Shown: positions 1 to 6,098, counted from the stretch's first letter. The stretch: 9,029 bases of DNA from Candidatus Ethanoperedens thermophilum (GCA_012910725.1 WNEG01000094.1:2157-11185), one strand, 5' to 3'. Numbers and translations: made by a program. The notes: a model not told the origin generated them from the letters alone.

Positions 1-34
1 TACGAAGTAGTCGAGTTGCGCAAAGCAATTAATG

Positions 35-145
35 TGCGAGGGATGGGATTTGAACCCACGAACTCCTTAGAGACAGGATGGCTTCGATACCTTCTTTTAA
101 GTATCACTTAAGTCCTGCACCGTTGGCCAACTTGGTTACCCTCGC
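35..145 (-). tRNA. tRNA-Leu (anticodon UAA), intron-containing
   Basis: The reverse complement starts GCGAGGGTAACCAAG and ends with the T-arm GTTCAAATC and acceptor strand CCCTCGC plus discriminator A. The 7-bp acceptor stem GCGAGGG/CCCTCGC is perfect. The anticodon stem CAGGA/TCCTG closes the loop C-T-TAA-G-A; the anticodon UAA lies at 108-110 of the plus strand. A long variable arm (GTCTC..TAGGAG) marks it as a class II tRNA, as expected for leucine. The gene is split by a 27-nt intron between positions 37 and 38; the mature RNA would be 84 nt. CCA is not encoded: the bases after the discriminator are CATT. A possible TATA element (AGAAATAACG on the minus strand, 171-180) lies about 30 bases upstream of the 5' end. 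The intron and missing CCA both point to an archaeal host. Confidence 0.96.
80..106 (-). other. tRNA intron (27 nt) with canonical bulge-helix-bulge splice motif
   Basis: Read on the minus strand, the intron holds a hairpin GATAC/GTATC with a 10-nt loop, then GAAG and CC. Folded with the exons it gives: anticodon stem CAGGA/TCCTG; a central CTTA facing GAAG (three pairs plus an A.G); a 3-nt bulge AGT on the 5' side and a 3-nt bulge CCA on the 3' side; then the GATAC/GTATC stem. Cutting each bulge after its second base (AG^T and CC^A) releases exactly 27 nt and restores a normal seven-base anticodon loop. This is the substrate of archaeal splicing endonuclease, so both boundaries follow from structure. 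Confidence 0.92.
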
Positions 146-161
146 TTTCTGGGTGCTGTTT
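135..161. repeat. 27-bp direct repeat, copy 1 (overlaps the tRNA-Leu 5' end)
   Basis: Positions 135-161 are identical to 202-228. The first 11 bases (GTTACCCTCGC on the plus strand) are the 5' end of the tRNA gene. The other 16 are its immediate upstream flank, ending in GGGTGCTGTTT. Identity stops abruptly on both sides. The offset between copies is 67 bases, as expected for a partial tandem duplication. Confidence 0.93.
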
Positions 162-170
162 CAGCGTATT

Positions 171-180
171 CGTTATTTCT
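171..180 (-). promoter_or_regulatory. Possible TATA element of tRNA-Leu
   Basis: The minus strand reads AGAAATAACG here, an A/T-rich box centred about 30 bases before the tRNA 5' end at 145. This is the usual distance for an archaeal tRNA promoter with a leader of a few bases. It is the only A/T-rich stretch in the 60 bases upstream. The assignment rests on spacing and composition alone. Confidence 0.35.
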
Positions 181-197
181 ACACACGCTGTGTGTAG
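179..197. repeat. Perfect 8-bp inverted repeat with 3-nt loop
   Basis: CTACACAC at 179-186 is the exact reverse complement of GTGTGTAG at 190-197, separated by GCT. It sits between the two 27-bp repeat copies, downstream of the DUF92 gene and just upstream of the presumed tRNA promoter, both read on the minus strand. In RNA it would form a tight hairpin. No T-run follows on either strand, so a transcription terminator is only one possibility; a protein-binding palindrome is another. Confidence 0.7.
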
Positions 198-201
198 TTG
201 C

Positions 202-228
202 GTTACCCTCGCTTTCTGGGTGCTGTTT
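202..228. repeat. 27-bp direct repeat, copy 2 (orphan copy of tRNA-Leu 5' end)
   Basis: This is an exact copy of 135-161, but no tRNA body follows it. It carries only the 11-nt 5' acceptor/position-8-11 segment and the 16-nt upstream flank, so it cannot make a tRNA. It lies between the DUF92 gene and the tRNA. It may be a duplication scar or a remnant of integration or recombination near the tRNA gene; the sequence alone does not decide. Confidence 0.9.
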
Positions 229-261
229 TGTGATGATTCACTTTGTTTATAGCTCTTTTCA

Positions 262-1569
262 TTATAATGTTGTGCATATAGCTATGATTACTGCTGAAGC
301 GCTGGTGGATGCAAGGTTTACTCCATTGTTGCTGAGCAGTTTTTTCTGCTGTAGTGTTGCTCCAAGGAAGCTGTCAATGTTTGTGCCGAGTAATCCAGCA
401 AAGGTTATCACAAGTATGCTGGTTGGATGGAATGGAATAAGCTGTGTTATTGCAGCAATCATTGCTATGATGAATGCGCCTGTGATGGATGCACACTCTC
501 CTGCAAGCGTTATGCCCCCATCTGTTCCAGCAGCAGTTTTTTTGAGGGTAGTTATCATGCGGGGTTGACTCTTTGAGGTCTGGCCAATCTCGCTTGCCAG
601 TGTATCTCCAAGAGCTGTAGAAAGCGATGCAAGATAAGCTATTAATATAATATCCTGGTACGCTGGGAAAGCCTGGTAAGAAATCGCAAGGCTGAAGGCT
701 GGTAGAGAGTTTGAGAAAACATTTGTGTAGCTTCTAACGCCGCCTTTCTTTTCTGCCAGTCCTCTTGCTTTCTTGTATTCATATTTGTATTTTGTAAATC
801 CTCCCCCTATGGAAAAAAACGCGATGAGTGGAGCAAACCAGAGCAGGTTTGTAAATGTTATAATAATCACTCCAATAAGAGTTGCAGCAATCATTGCACT
901 GATGTCTGCTACATCCTTCTTGTAGGCGGCATAGCTTAGTAAGAGGGAAATGGCTATTGCGGGTATCAGTTGCGCTGGTTCTGCAGTATAACCAATATTT
1001 GCAAAGAGCCATATAGCCATAGCAGTTCCAATAATGGTGGTGAAATCTTTGTGGGTGTGGGGTATGACATTCAACAGGGCTGCTGTCAGGCTTCCAATCA
1101 CGCTTAAAAATAGCATACTTCTAAATTCTATTGTATTACCTGTTAGTATCAAGCATGTTAAGCTTGCGATGATCGTTCCATTAAAGAGATACAGTAGTGT
1201 TGGCTTTGCGGTTTTTTCTGTTAGGAAATATGTATCAAATGTATTGTTTTTATTATTTGATAGGTAGTGCAGTTGTATCTGTGTAAGTGGACACGCTATC
1301 GTAATGATCGCTGCTGCTGCCCCCATCACATAAAAATCGAACGTGTAACCGTAGTTGTTCAGCACGATCTTCAAGAGTACCATAACAAACAGTGAGATGC
1401 TTATATTAAAAGAACGTTGAAACTCCTTTGCTGTAGTATTATTTTTGATGAATAGTACCAGTGATGTGATAAGGATGAGTAATGCAAATCCATAATCCTT
1501 GATTACAGGTTGTGTAAATACAAGGAGTCCAGGCAGCAGTGTTTGGAACTGTTTGTAATGTTGATCCAT
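262..1569 (-). CDS. DUF92 / VTE6-like integral membrane protein (putative prenyl-phosphate kinase family)
   Basis: This 435-residue protein is very hydrophobic throughout, with roughly ten or more membrane segments. The C-terminal half carries DUF92 (TMEM19/TIGR00297-type) hallmarks: GGVRSYTNVFSNSLPA near 276-291, ALGDTLASEIG near 319-329, AAGTDGGITLAGE near 346-358 and GTNIDSFLGA near 395-404. The GDT-ASE-G motif resembles the nucleotide-binding motif of dolichol-kinase/CDP-diglyceride-synthase-like enzymes. The plant/cyanobacterial member VTE6 is a phytyl-phosphate kinase, so a role in prenyl-phosphate metabolism is plausible but inferred. The N-terminal ~200 residues form an extra membrane domain that I do not recognise. 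The ATG at 1569 lacks a Shine-Dalgarno sequence; an A/T box at 1601-1610 would give a leader of about 10 nt. It is divergent from the NgBR-like gene, in a cis-prenyltransferase neighbourhood that supports a polyprenol or archaeal lipid role. Confidence 0.85.
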   Translation of the reverse strand: MDQHYKQFQTLLPGLLVFTQPVIKDYGFALLILITSLVLFIKNNTTAKEFQRSFNISISLFVMVLLKIVLNNYGYTFDFYVMGAAAAIITIACPLTQIQLHYLSNNKNNTFDTYFLTEKTAKPTLLYLFNGTIIASLTCLILTGNTIEFRSMLFLSVIGSLTAALLNVIPHTHKDFTTIIGTAMAIWLFANIGYTAEPAQLIPAIAISLLLSYAAYKKDVADISAMIAATLIGVIIITFTNLLWFAPLIAFFSIGGGFTKYKYEYKKARGLAEKKGGVRSYTNVFSNSLPAFSLAISYQAFPAYQDIILIAYLASLSTALGDTLASEIGQTSKSQPRMITTLKKTAAGTDGGITLAGECASITGAFIIAMIAAITQLIPFHPTSILVITFAGLLGTNIDSFLGATLQQKKLLSNNGVNLASTSASAVIIAICTTL

Positions 1570-1580
1570 GTACTAAGTAC
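1570..1580. repeat. Short palindrome upstream of the DUF92 start
   Basis: GTACT-A-AGTAC is a perfect 5+5 inverted repeat directly before the DUF92 start codon, where transcription from the 1601-1610 box would begin. It could be an operator or chance; there is no second copy in the window that I can see. Confidence 0.3.
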
Positions 1581-1600
1581 TGAACGTAGATAGTTTGACA

Positions 1601-1610
1601 AATACTTTAT
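1601..1610. promoter_or_regulatory. Possible shared TATA region of the divergent pair DUF92 / NgBR-like
   Basis: AATACTTTAT (ATAAAGTATT on the other strand) is the A/T-rich core of the 75-bp divergent intergenic region. About 26 bases to the right gives a start near 1632, before the ATG at 1645. About 26 bases to the left gives a start near 1580, before the ATG at 1569. One box, or two overlapping boxes, may therefore serve both genes. Inferred from spacing only. Confidence 0.35.
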
Positions 1611-1644
1611 CCTCCAGACGCATCATGGATGAATGTGATCGACC

Positions 1645-2286
1645 ATGCAAGTTGTTCAGCGATTATATGAACAAAGACTTTTAGCATTAATTAACAAAAG
1701 TGCGGTGCCACAACATGTAGTACTGGTGCTTGATGAGTTAGATGTATTATCAAATGACACCAGTAAACTTACCTATTTTGCTAACTGGTGCATCGAGATT
1801 AATATCGCAACACTGACGATTTTTATAAGCATTATAGAAGAGAGTGCAACTGAGATTATTGGTAAACAACTTACAGAGCAGATACAAAAAGCTCTCTGTC
1901 CAGTAACAGATAACATCCATGTTTATTGCAGGGAAGAAAGTGCCAATATCAAGTTCGGCGATGGTTTCTGCATCAATCTGGCAGTTGGGTACAGCGGGCG
2001 CTTTGAACTCACAAACACGATTAAAAAAATTATGCACAAAGTTGAGATAGGGGAACTATCGGCAGAAAACATTGATGAATCTGTTATTGAACAGCATCTT
2101 TCCATACAGTGCGAACCAGACCTTGTAATCCGCTCAGGAGGAAAAAGGCTTACAGATTTTTTAATCTGGCAATCAGTATATTCTGAATTTTACTTTACAG
2201 ATGTGAACTGGCAAAACTATCGAAAAGTCGATTTTCTCCGTGCAATTAGAGACTACCAGAAACGACAACGAAGGTATGGAAAATAA
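1645..2286 (+). CDS. Degenerate cis-prenyltransferase paralogue, NgBR/Nus1-like accessory subunit
   Basis: The 213-residue protein aligns along its length with the neighbouring catalytic enzyme. N-terminal YEQRLLAL..VPQHVVLVLDE matches YERLLIRE..VPSHIAIIMDG; GYSGRFEL (115-122) matches AYGGRREL; IRSGGKRLTDFLIWQ (162-176) matches IRTGGDKRVSNFLPWQ; YRKVDFLRAIRDYQ matches FRKIDLIRAVRTYQ. Only Asp30 of the DGNRR loop survives (DELDV), and FSTENF is replaced by FISIIEE, so it should not be active alone. It ends R210-Y-G-K213-stop, the C-terminal RxG motif that NgBR/Nus1 supplies in heteromeric cis-prenyltransferases. The predicted role is partner of the 2498-3454 enzyme in making long polyprenyl diphosphate. 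GTGATC at 1635-1640, complementary to the archaeal 16S 3' end, lies 4 bases before this ATG and supports it. No membrane anchor is seen, unlike eukaryotic NgBR. A degraded duplicate is the alternative, but the intact frame argues against it. Confidence 0.86.
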   Translation: MQVVQRLYEQRLLALINKSAVPQHVVLVLDELDVLSNDTSKLTYFANWCIEINIATLTIFISIIEESATEIIGKQLTEQIQKALCPVTDNIHVYCREESANIKFGDGFCINLAVGYSGRFELTNTIKKIMHKVEIGELSAENIDESVIEQHLSIQCEPDLVIRSGGKRLTDFLIWQSVYSEFYFTDVNWQNYRKVDFLRAIRDYQKRQRRYGK

Positions 2287-2309
2287 GTATTTGTTTCAAG
2301 CTTATTTTT
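2281..2309 (+). terminator. Putative terminator of the NgBR-like gene
   Basis: AAATAAG (2281-2287) pairs perfectly with CTTATTT (2301-2307), and the run TTTTT reaches 2309. The stop codon TAA (2284-2286) lies inside the left arm. The stem is all A/T except one pair, so it is weak as a hairpin, but the U-rich tract fits archaeal termination. A further T-rich stretch lies on the minus strand near 2465-2490, downstream of the convergent cis-prenyltransferase. The 2310-2497 interval holds no supportable gene. Confidence 0.45.
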
Positions 2310-2497
2310 CTATACAAACACGCATGAGTCGTTTGCTGCATACATAAAGCATGAAAAATTTGTACTTGCTCAATAAGATGTGGGTTTTATGCGGATTTCC
2401 ACACGATACTATAGCATGTTCAAAAATTTCATTGCTGTTATTATTTCCTCAAGCGATACCAATGTTTTTCATAGGAAAATACGAAAATAATAGCACA

Positions 2498-3454
2498 TCA
2501 CCATTTGATTGCCTCTGCCATTATGCGATTATGCTGTGAAATTTCCTCAAGCAGCTGCCGTGTTTCTTTCGGTGGAATATTGAGAATCTTGCGTGAACGG
2601 TTTATCACGTCTTCTGCTTCTACCTGACCGCACGCGGCAAGTAAATTAACCATCCTTATTATCGTGTTTCTTTGTTTCTCTCTCTCACGCACCTGGTATG
2701 TTCTTACTGCCCTGATAAGGTCTATTTTTCTAAACTCTGGCCAGAAAGGTGCACAGAAATAAGCAGCGCACTCATTGCCGCATGACTGCCATGGGAGAAA
2801 ATTAGACACGCGTTTATCACCACCGGTACGAATAATCAAATCCACATCACCTTCAAGGGCATCCCCGGTGTACAGGTGGCTTGATATAACATGTTCATCC
2901 ACATCAGCACTTGCCAGCACACCTTTTTGAACCTTCTCTGCAATGAGGCGGGCAGCATCCACAAGCTCTCGACGCCCGCCATATGCAAGAGCAATATTAA
3001 GATACAAACGGTCGTAATCTTTCGTGGCTTCCTCTGAACGGGCAATTGCATCCTGTAATTTTTTTGGAAGAAGTTCAATATTGCCTATGGCACGAACATT
3101 CATCTGCCGCTTATGTGTACGCTCATCAACAGAGAGCTCATCAAGCTTCAGACCAATCAACTCGAACAATCCATCCCTCTCGGATTCAAAGCGTTTGAAA
3201 TTCTCAGTAGAAAACGCATATAATGTAAGTTGTTTTACTCCAATGTCCCAGCACCAATCAAGCACATTCTCAGTTATATCAGCTCCACGATAGTGCCCCT
3301 CAATCTTTTTAGCTCCAATGTTATGAGCAAACCGTCGGTTCCCATCCATGATAATAGCAATGTGAGAAGGAACTGGTCCTTCTTGAATTTCACGAATCAA
3401 CAACCGCTCGTAGCTGCGATAAAGCAATTTAGATAAGCCACGTCTAAAAACCAT
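2498..3454 (-). CDS. uppS: Catalytic cis-prenyltransferase (polyprenyl/undecaprenyl diphosphate synthase family)
   Basis: This soluble or membrane-peripheral enzyme of 318 residues condenses isopentenyl diphosphate with an allylic primer to make Z-polyprenyl diphosphate, precursor of the glycosyl carrier lipid. Family motifs are in order: HIAIIMDGNRRFA with catalytic Asp37 and the 37-41 phosphate loop; GHYRGAD (53-59); YAFSTENFKR (79-88); LNIALAYGGRRE (152-163); DLIIRTGGDKRVSNFLPWQ (205-223); then E228 and WPEF (238-241). At the position where single-subunit enzymes carry the C-terminal RxG, this protein has E259-K-Q261. It then continues for about 55 residues as a charged helical tail, whereas E. 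coli UppS ends there at 253 residues. The missing RxG is the feature of DHDDS-type catalytic subunits that need a partner, and the partner is encoded next door in convergent orientation. An A/T box at 3481-3489 predicts an essentially leaderless mRNA, so the lack of a Shine-Dalgarno sequence is expected. Confidence 0.93.
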   Translation of the reverse strand: MVFRRGLSKLLYRSYERLLIREIQEGPVPSHIAIIMDGNRRFAHNIGAKKIEGHYRGADITENVLDWCWDIGVKQLTLYAFSTENFKRFESERDGLFELIGLKLDELSVDERTHKRQMNVRAIGNIELLPKKLQDAIARSEEATKDYDRLYLNIALAYGGRRELVDAARLIAEKVQKGVLASADVDEHVISSHLYTGDALEGDVDLIIRTGGDKRVSNFLPWQSCGNECAAYFCAPFWPEFRKIDLIRAVRTYQVREREKQRNTIIRMVNLLAACGQVEAEDVINRSRKILNIPPKETRQLLEEISQHNRIMAEAIKW

Positions 3455-3480
3455 TTACTTACACTATAATATGATACTAA

Positions 3481-3489
3481 TATATAATA
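3481..3489 (-). promoter_or_regulatory. Possible TATA box of the cis-prenyltransferase gene
   Basis: The minus strand reads TTATTATATA across this stretch. Its centre is about 30 bases upstream of the ATG at 3454, so transcription would begin within a few bases of the start codon. The next 40 bases hold no Shine-Dalgarno sequence, consistent with leaderless expression. Confidence 0.5.
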
Positions 3490-3515
3490 ATTATCCAAAC
3501 ACTACAGCAAAAACA

Positions 3516-3522
3516 TTTATAT
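3516..3522 (+). promoter_or_regulatory. Probable TATA box of the subtilase gene
   Basis: TTTATAT is preceded by the purine-rich stretch GCAAAAAC, which resembles a TFB-recognition element. The centre at 3519 places the transcription start near 3545, about 7 bases before the ATG at 3552. No Shine-Dalgarno sequence is present, consistent with a near-leaderless mRNA. Confidence 0.55.
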
Positions 3523-3551
3523 CAAGCACAACATATCCAATTTAGACATCC

Positions 3552-6086
3552 ATGGCCATACTACGATTAGCACTCAGTCTACTGTTCATTGTTCTAATTA
3601 CACAAGGTGCGATTGGACATATCGATGCAAATAATAATAAAATTGAGGATTCTCTTGAATTCAAGATGGGCACGACTGCAGATGCTGATGTTGCTGTTGA
3701 TGTAATCGTGCTTTATGATCAACACACGGACATTCCGCTGTCGGTAGGCAAAGTAAAATACAATTTTAGTATAATTAATGCGACTGCACTCAGGATTCCT
3801 CGTCGCAGTCTGTATGAACTAACAGAGAAACCCAATGTAAAGATGGTGTATCCTGATCGGGTCGTGCATGCATACCTTGATTCCAGCGTGCCTGTAATCA
3901 GAGCAGATGTTGCAAGAAATATGTACAGTCTTTCTGGCTCAAACATCACGATAGCAATACTCGACACTGGTATCGATGACTCCCATGAGTGTCTTGACGA
4001 TCTTGACGATAATCCGTTAACAGATGATCCAAAGGTCATTGCATTCAAGGATTATATCAATTTTTTTACAGACCCGTATGACGATTGTGGGCACGGCACA
4101 CACTGTGCTGCGATTGCTGCTGGTACCGGCGGCGGCACGAAATATATAGGAGTGGCAGTAAAAGCGAATCTGGTAGGTGTAAAAGTACTTGACGAAACTG
4201 GGTATGGGTATGACTCTGATGTGATTGCTGGTCTTCAGTGGTGTGTTGGAAAAAAGGATATGTACCAAATAAAAGTCATCTCGATGAGTCTTGGTGATGA
4301 TTATAACAATAATGGAACAACTCCACTGGAAATGGCATGTGATGCTGCTGTGGATAATGGCATCGTTGTCTGTGTTGCTGCTGGAAACAGTGGGAGTGGC
4401 ACTGCAACCGTGGGGGACCCTGCATGTGCGAAAAGGGTAATTACAGTAGGTTCTGTCGATGACAACATGACCATTGCAGGTAGTTCATCAAGAGGCCCTA
4501 CCGCTGATGGTAGAATTAAGCCAGAGGTGTGTGCTGTTGGTGTTAACGTTACATCTGCCAGAGCAGGTACCACGGATGGCTATGTTACGATGAACGGGAC
4601 ATCGATGGCAACACCACATGTAGCTGGTGTTGCAGCACTGATGCTTGAATATAATCCAGACCTTACACCGGGCAGGGTACGAGGAATCCTGATGGATACT
4701 GCTACTGATTGCGGCAGCATTGGACCTGATAATAACTATGGCTGGGGAGTTGTGAATGCAACAGATGCAATCTTACACAGCGTAGAGGAGCATGACATCT
4801 CGATTCTTAAACTCAAAGCTTCTTCTTATGTACTGCCAAATAGAACCATGACCATTGAAGCAACAGTCAAAAACATTGGGATAAATAACGAAAGTAATGT
4901 GACAATATTCCTTCGATTGAACGAAACAGTGCTGAATCAGACAACAATACCATCCATCCAGACAAAGGAGAGCATTGATGTGAGTTTCTCATGGTTTCCG
5001 GTTGAGGAGTGTTGTTACAATCTATCGGTAAATGTCAGTGCAGTTGCTGGCGAAACTCTGCTCGATGATAACATGCGATATACGATGGTTAATGTGTCGC
5101 ATCATCCAGACGTCTGGATCCAGCCTTCAAACTACGATTTGATGCTCATAACAGGTTTATCTATTGCAGAGAATCTCACCATCGGTAACAGTGGAACACT
5201 TCCTCTCACGTTTAATATCACCATTCTTGCCAATTACAGCATGGAGGACATCCCGTACAGATGGATCGATGGAGTCAGTGATGGCACCAATCTTAATCTT
5301 GGTGATGATAGCATCTCAAGCCAGACTCTTCCGTTTGTGTTTAATTTCTATGGGAAAAATTACAGCTCGATTAATATCAGTTCTGATGGTTGGGCAAGCT
5401 TCACATCAGGAGACGAGTGGGTGGACTGGATGTATGGAAGAGGGGTGAGACTTCCAATAGATGGTTGGGAGAACACCATCTTCCCACTCGGAGACGACTG
5501 GAATCCAAGCACTAATGGTGGAGTGTATGTAAAATCAGACCAGGACAGGTATATAATTACATGGTATCAACTTCCTCACTGGTACGACGACGTTTCTTAT
5601 GGAAATAACAGCTTTGAGATGGTACTCTATGAGAGTGGGGAGATCGAGTTCAATTATATGAAGGTTGAGAACCCGGATACGCTTACGGTGGGATTGAATC
5701 TTGGTGATGGTTTGCACGGCATCGGTTACATGAATATCCCACAAAACAATACCTCGCTATGCTTCAAACTAGAAAAATGGCTATCGATCGGAACAAACGA
5801 TGGCACAATCCCTGCTGGAGGCAAGAGTGACGTAACTATTGGCATCGATGCGGCAGATCTCGATTGCAGGAGATACAGGGAAGACATTCTGATAGAATGC
5901 AATGATCCTAATGAGGATAATATAATAATTCCTGTAAAAATCGAGGTTGGCTGGAGTGTTGCACATGCCAGAAGAGCACTTGAAATTGCAGTTGGAAGCC
6001 GCGAATATAATTCAGGTTTAGACGTTAACGGTGATGGCAGGATTACATCACTGGATGCTCTAATGATTCTACAGAAAGTGATATAG
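3552..6086 (+). CDS. Secreted subtilisin-like serine protease (S8) with CARDB-like and beta domains and a C-terminal half-dockerin
   Basis: This is an extracellular endopeptidase of 844 residues. Residues 1-22 form a signal peptide (Arg5, hydrophobic core 6-18, likely cleavage AIG|H). An EF-hand-like loop D25-x-N27-x-N29-x-x-x-D33-x-x-E36 follows, then an I9-like prodomain (about 45-110). The S8 domain (about 115-415) has a complete catalytic set: Asp138 (AILDTGID), His181 (CGHGTHC), oxyanion Asn279 (AAGNSG) and Ser351 (NGTSMATPHVAG). A CARDB-like beta domain (about 415-515) comes next, then a short beta segment, a nidogen-like or related beta region (about 568-730: SDGWASF, GGVYV, ITWYQ, FEMVLYESGEIEF) and an Ig-like stretch (about 740-800). 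Residues 802-844 resemble a dockerin with one perfect calcium loop, D824-x-N826-x-D828-x-R830-x-T832-x-x-D835. About 24 Asn-X-Ser/Thr sequons, dense after residue 400, suggest a heavily N-glycosylated exoprotein. There is no C-terminal membrane anchor. Physiological substrate unknown. Confidence 0.93.
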   Translation: MAILRLALSLLFIVLITQGAIGHIDANNNKIEDSLEFKMGTTADADVAVDVIVLYDQHTDIPLSVGKVKYNFSIINATALRIPRRSLYELTEKPNVKMVYPDRVVHAYLDSSVPVIRADVARNMYSLSGSNITIAILDTGIDDSHECLDDLDDNPLTDDPKVIAFKDYINFFTDPYDDCGHGTHCAAIAAGTGGGTKYIGVAVKANLVGVKVLDETGYGYDSDVIAGLQWCVGKKDMYQIKVISMSLGDDYNNNGTTPLEMACDAAVDNGIVVCVAAGNSGSGTATVGDPACAKRVITVGSVDDNMTIAGSSSRGPTADGRIKPEVCAVGVNVTSARAGTTDGYVTMNGTSMATPHVAGVAALMLEYNPDLTPGRVRGILMDTATDCGSIGPDNNYGWGVVNATDAILHSVEEHDISILKLKASSYVLPNRTMTIEATVKNIGINNESNVTIFLRLNETVLNQTTIPSIQTKESIDVSFSWFPVEECCYNLSVNVSAVAGETLLDDNMRYTMVNVSHHPDVWIQPSNYDLMLITGLSIAENLTIGNSGTLPLTFNITILANYSMEDIPYRWIDGVSDGTNLNLGDDSISSQTLPFVFNFYGKNYSSINISSDGWASFTSGDEWVDWMYGRGVRLPIDGWENTIFPLGDDWNPSTNGGVYVKSDQDRYIITWYQLPHWYDDVSYGNNSFEMVLYESGEIEFNYMKVENPDTLTVGLNLGDGLHGIGYMNIPQNNTSLCFKLEKWLSIGTNDGTIPAGGKSDVTIGIDAADLDCRRYREDILIECNDPNEDNIIIPVKIEVGWSVAHARRALEIAVGSREYNSGLDVNGDGRITSLDALMILQKVI

Positions 6087-6098
6087 TGCCTCATATTA

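Noticed and set aside
135..228. CRISPR array
   Set aside because: There are only two repeat copies, one lies inside a tRNA gene, and the intervening sequence contains its own palindrome; there are no cas genes.
230..568. 112-codon plus-strand frame antisense to the DUF92 gene
   Set aside because: It is a shadow of the DUF92 coding sequence, which has clear family motifs on the other strand; no start signal is seen.
1645..2286. Small cis-prenyltransferase as a decaying pseudogene
   Set aside because: The frame is intact with a good ribosome site. The retained residues (RSGG region, C-terminal RxG) are the ones kept in accessory subunits, so loss is selective, not random.
2351..2539. 62-codon plus-strand reading frame between the convergent cis-prenyltransferase genes
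   Set aside because: It has no Shine-Dalgarno sequence, no recognisable motif, lies in an A/T-rich terminator region and runs antisense into the 3' end of the catalytic gene.
3024..3436. Plus-strand frames of 68-89 codons opposite the cis-prenyltransferase
   Set aside because: They are antisense to conserved active-site codons and have no supporting signals.
5726..6094. 122-codon minus-strand frame over the protease 3' end
   Set aside because: The plus strand encodes a perfect dockerin calcium loop here, so the antisense frame is a shadow.
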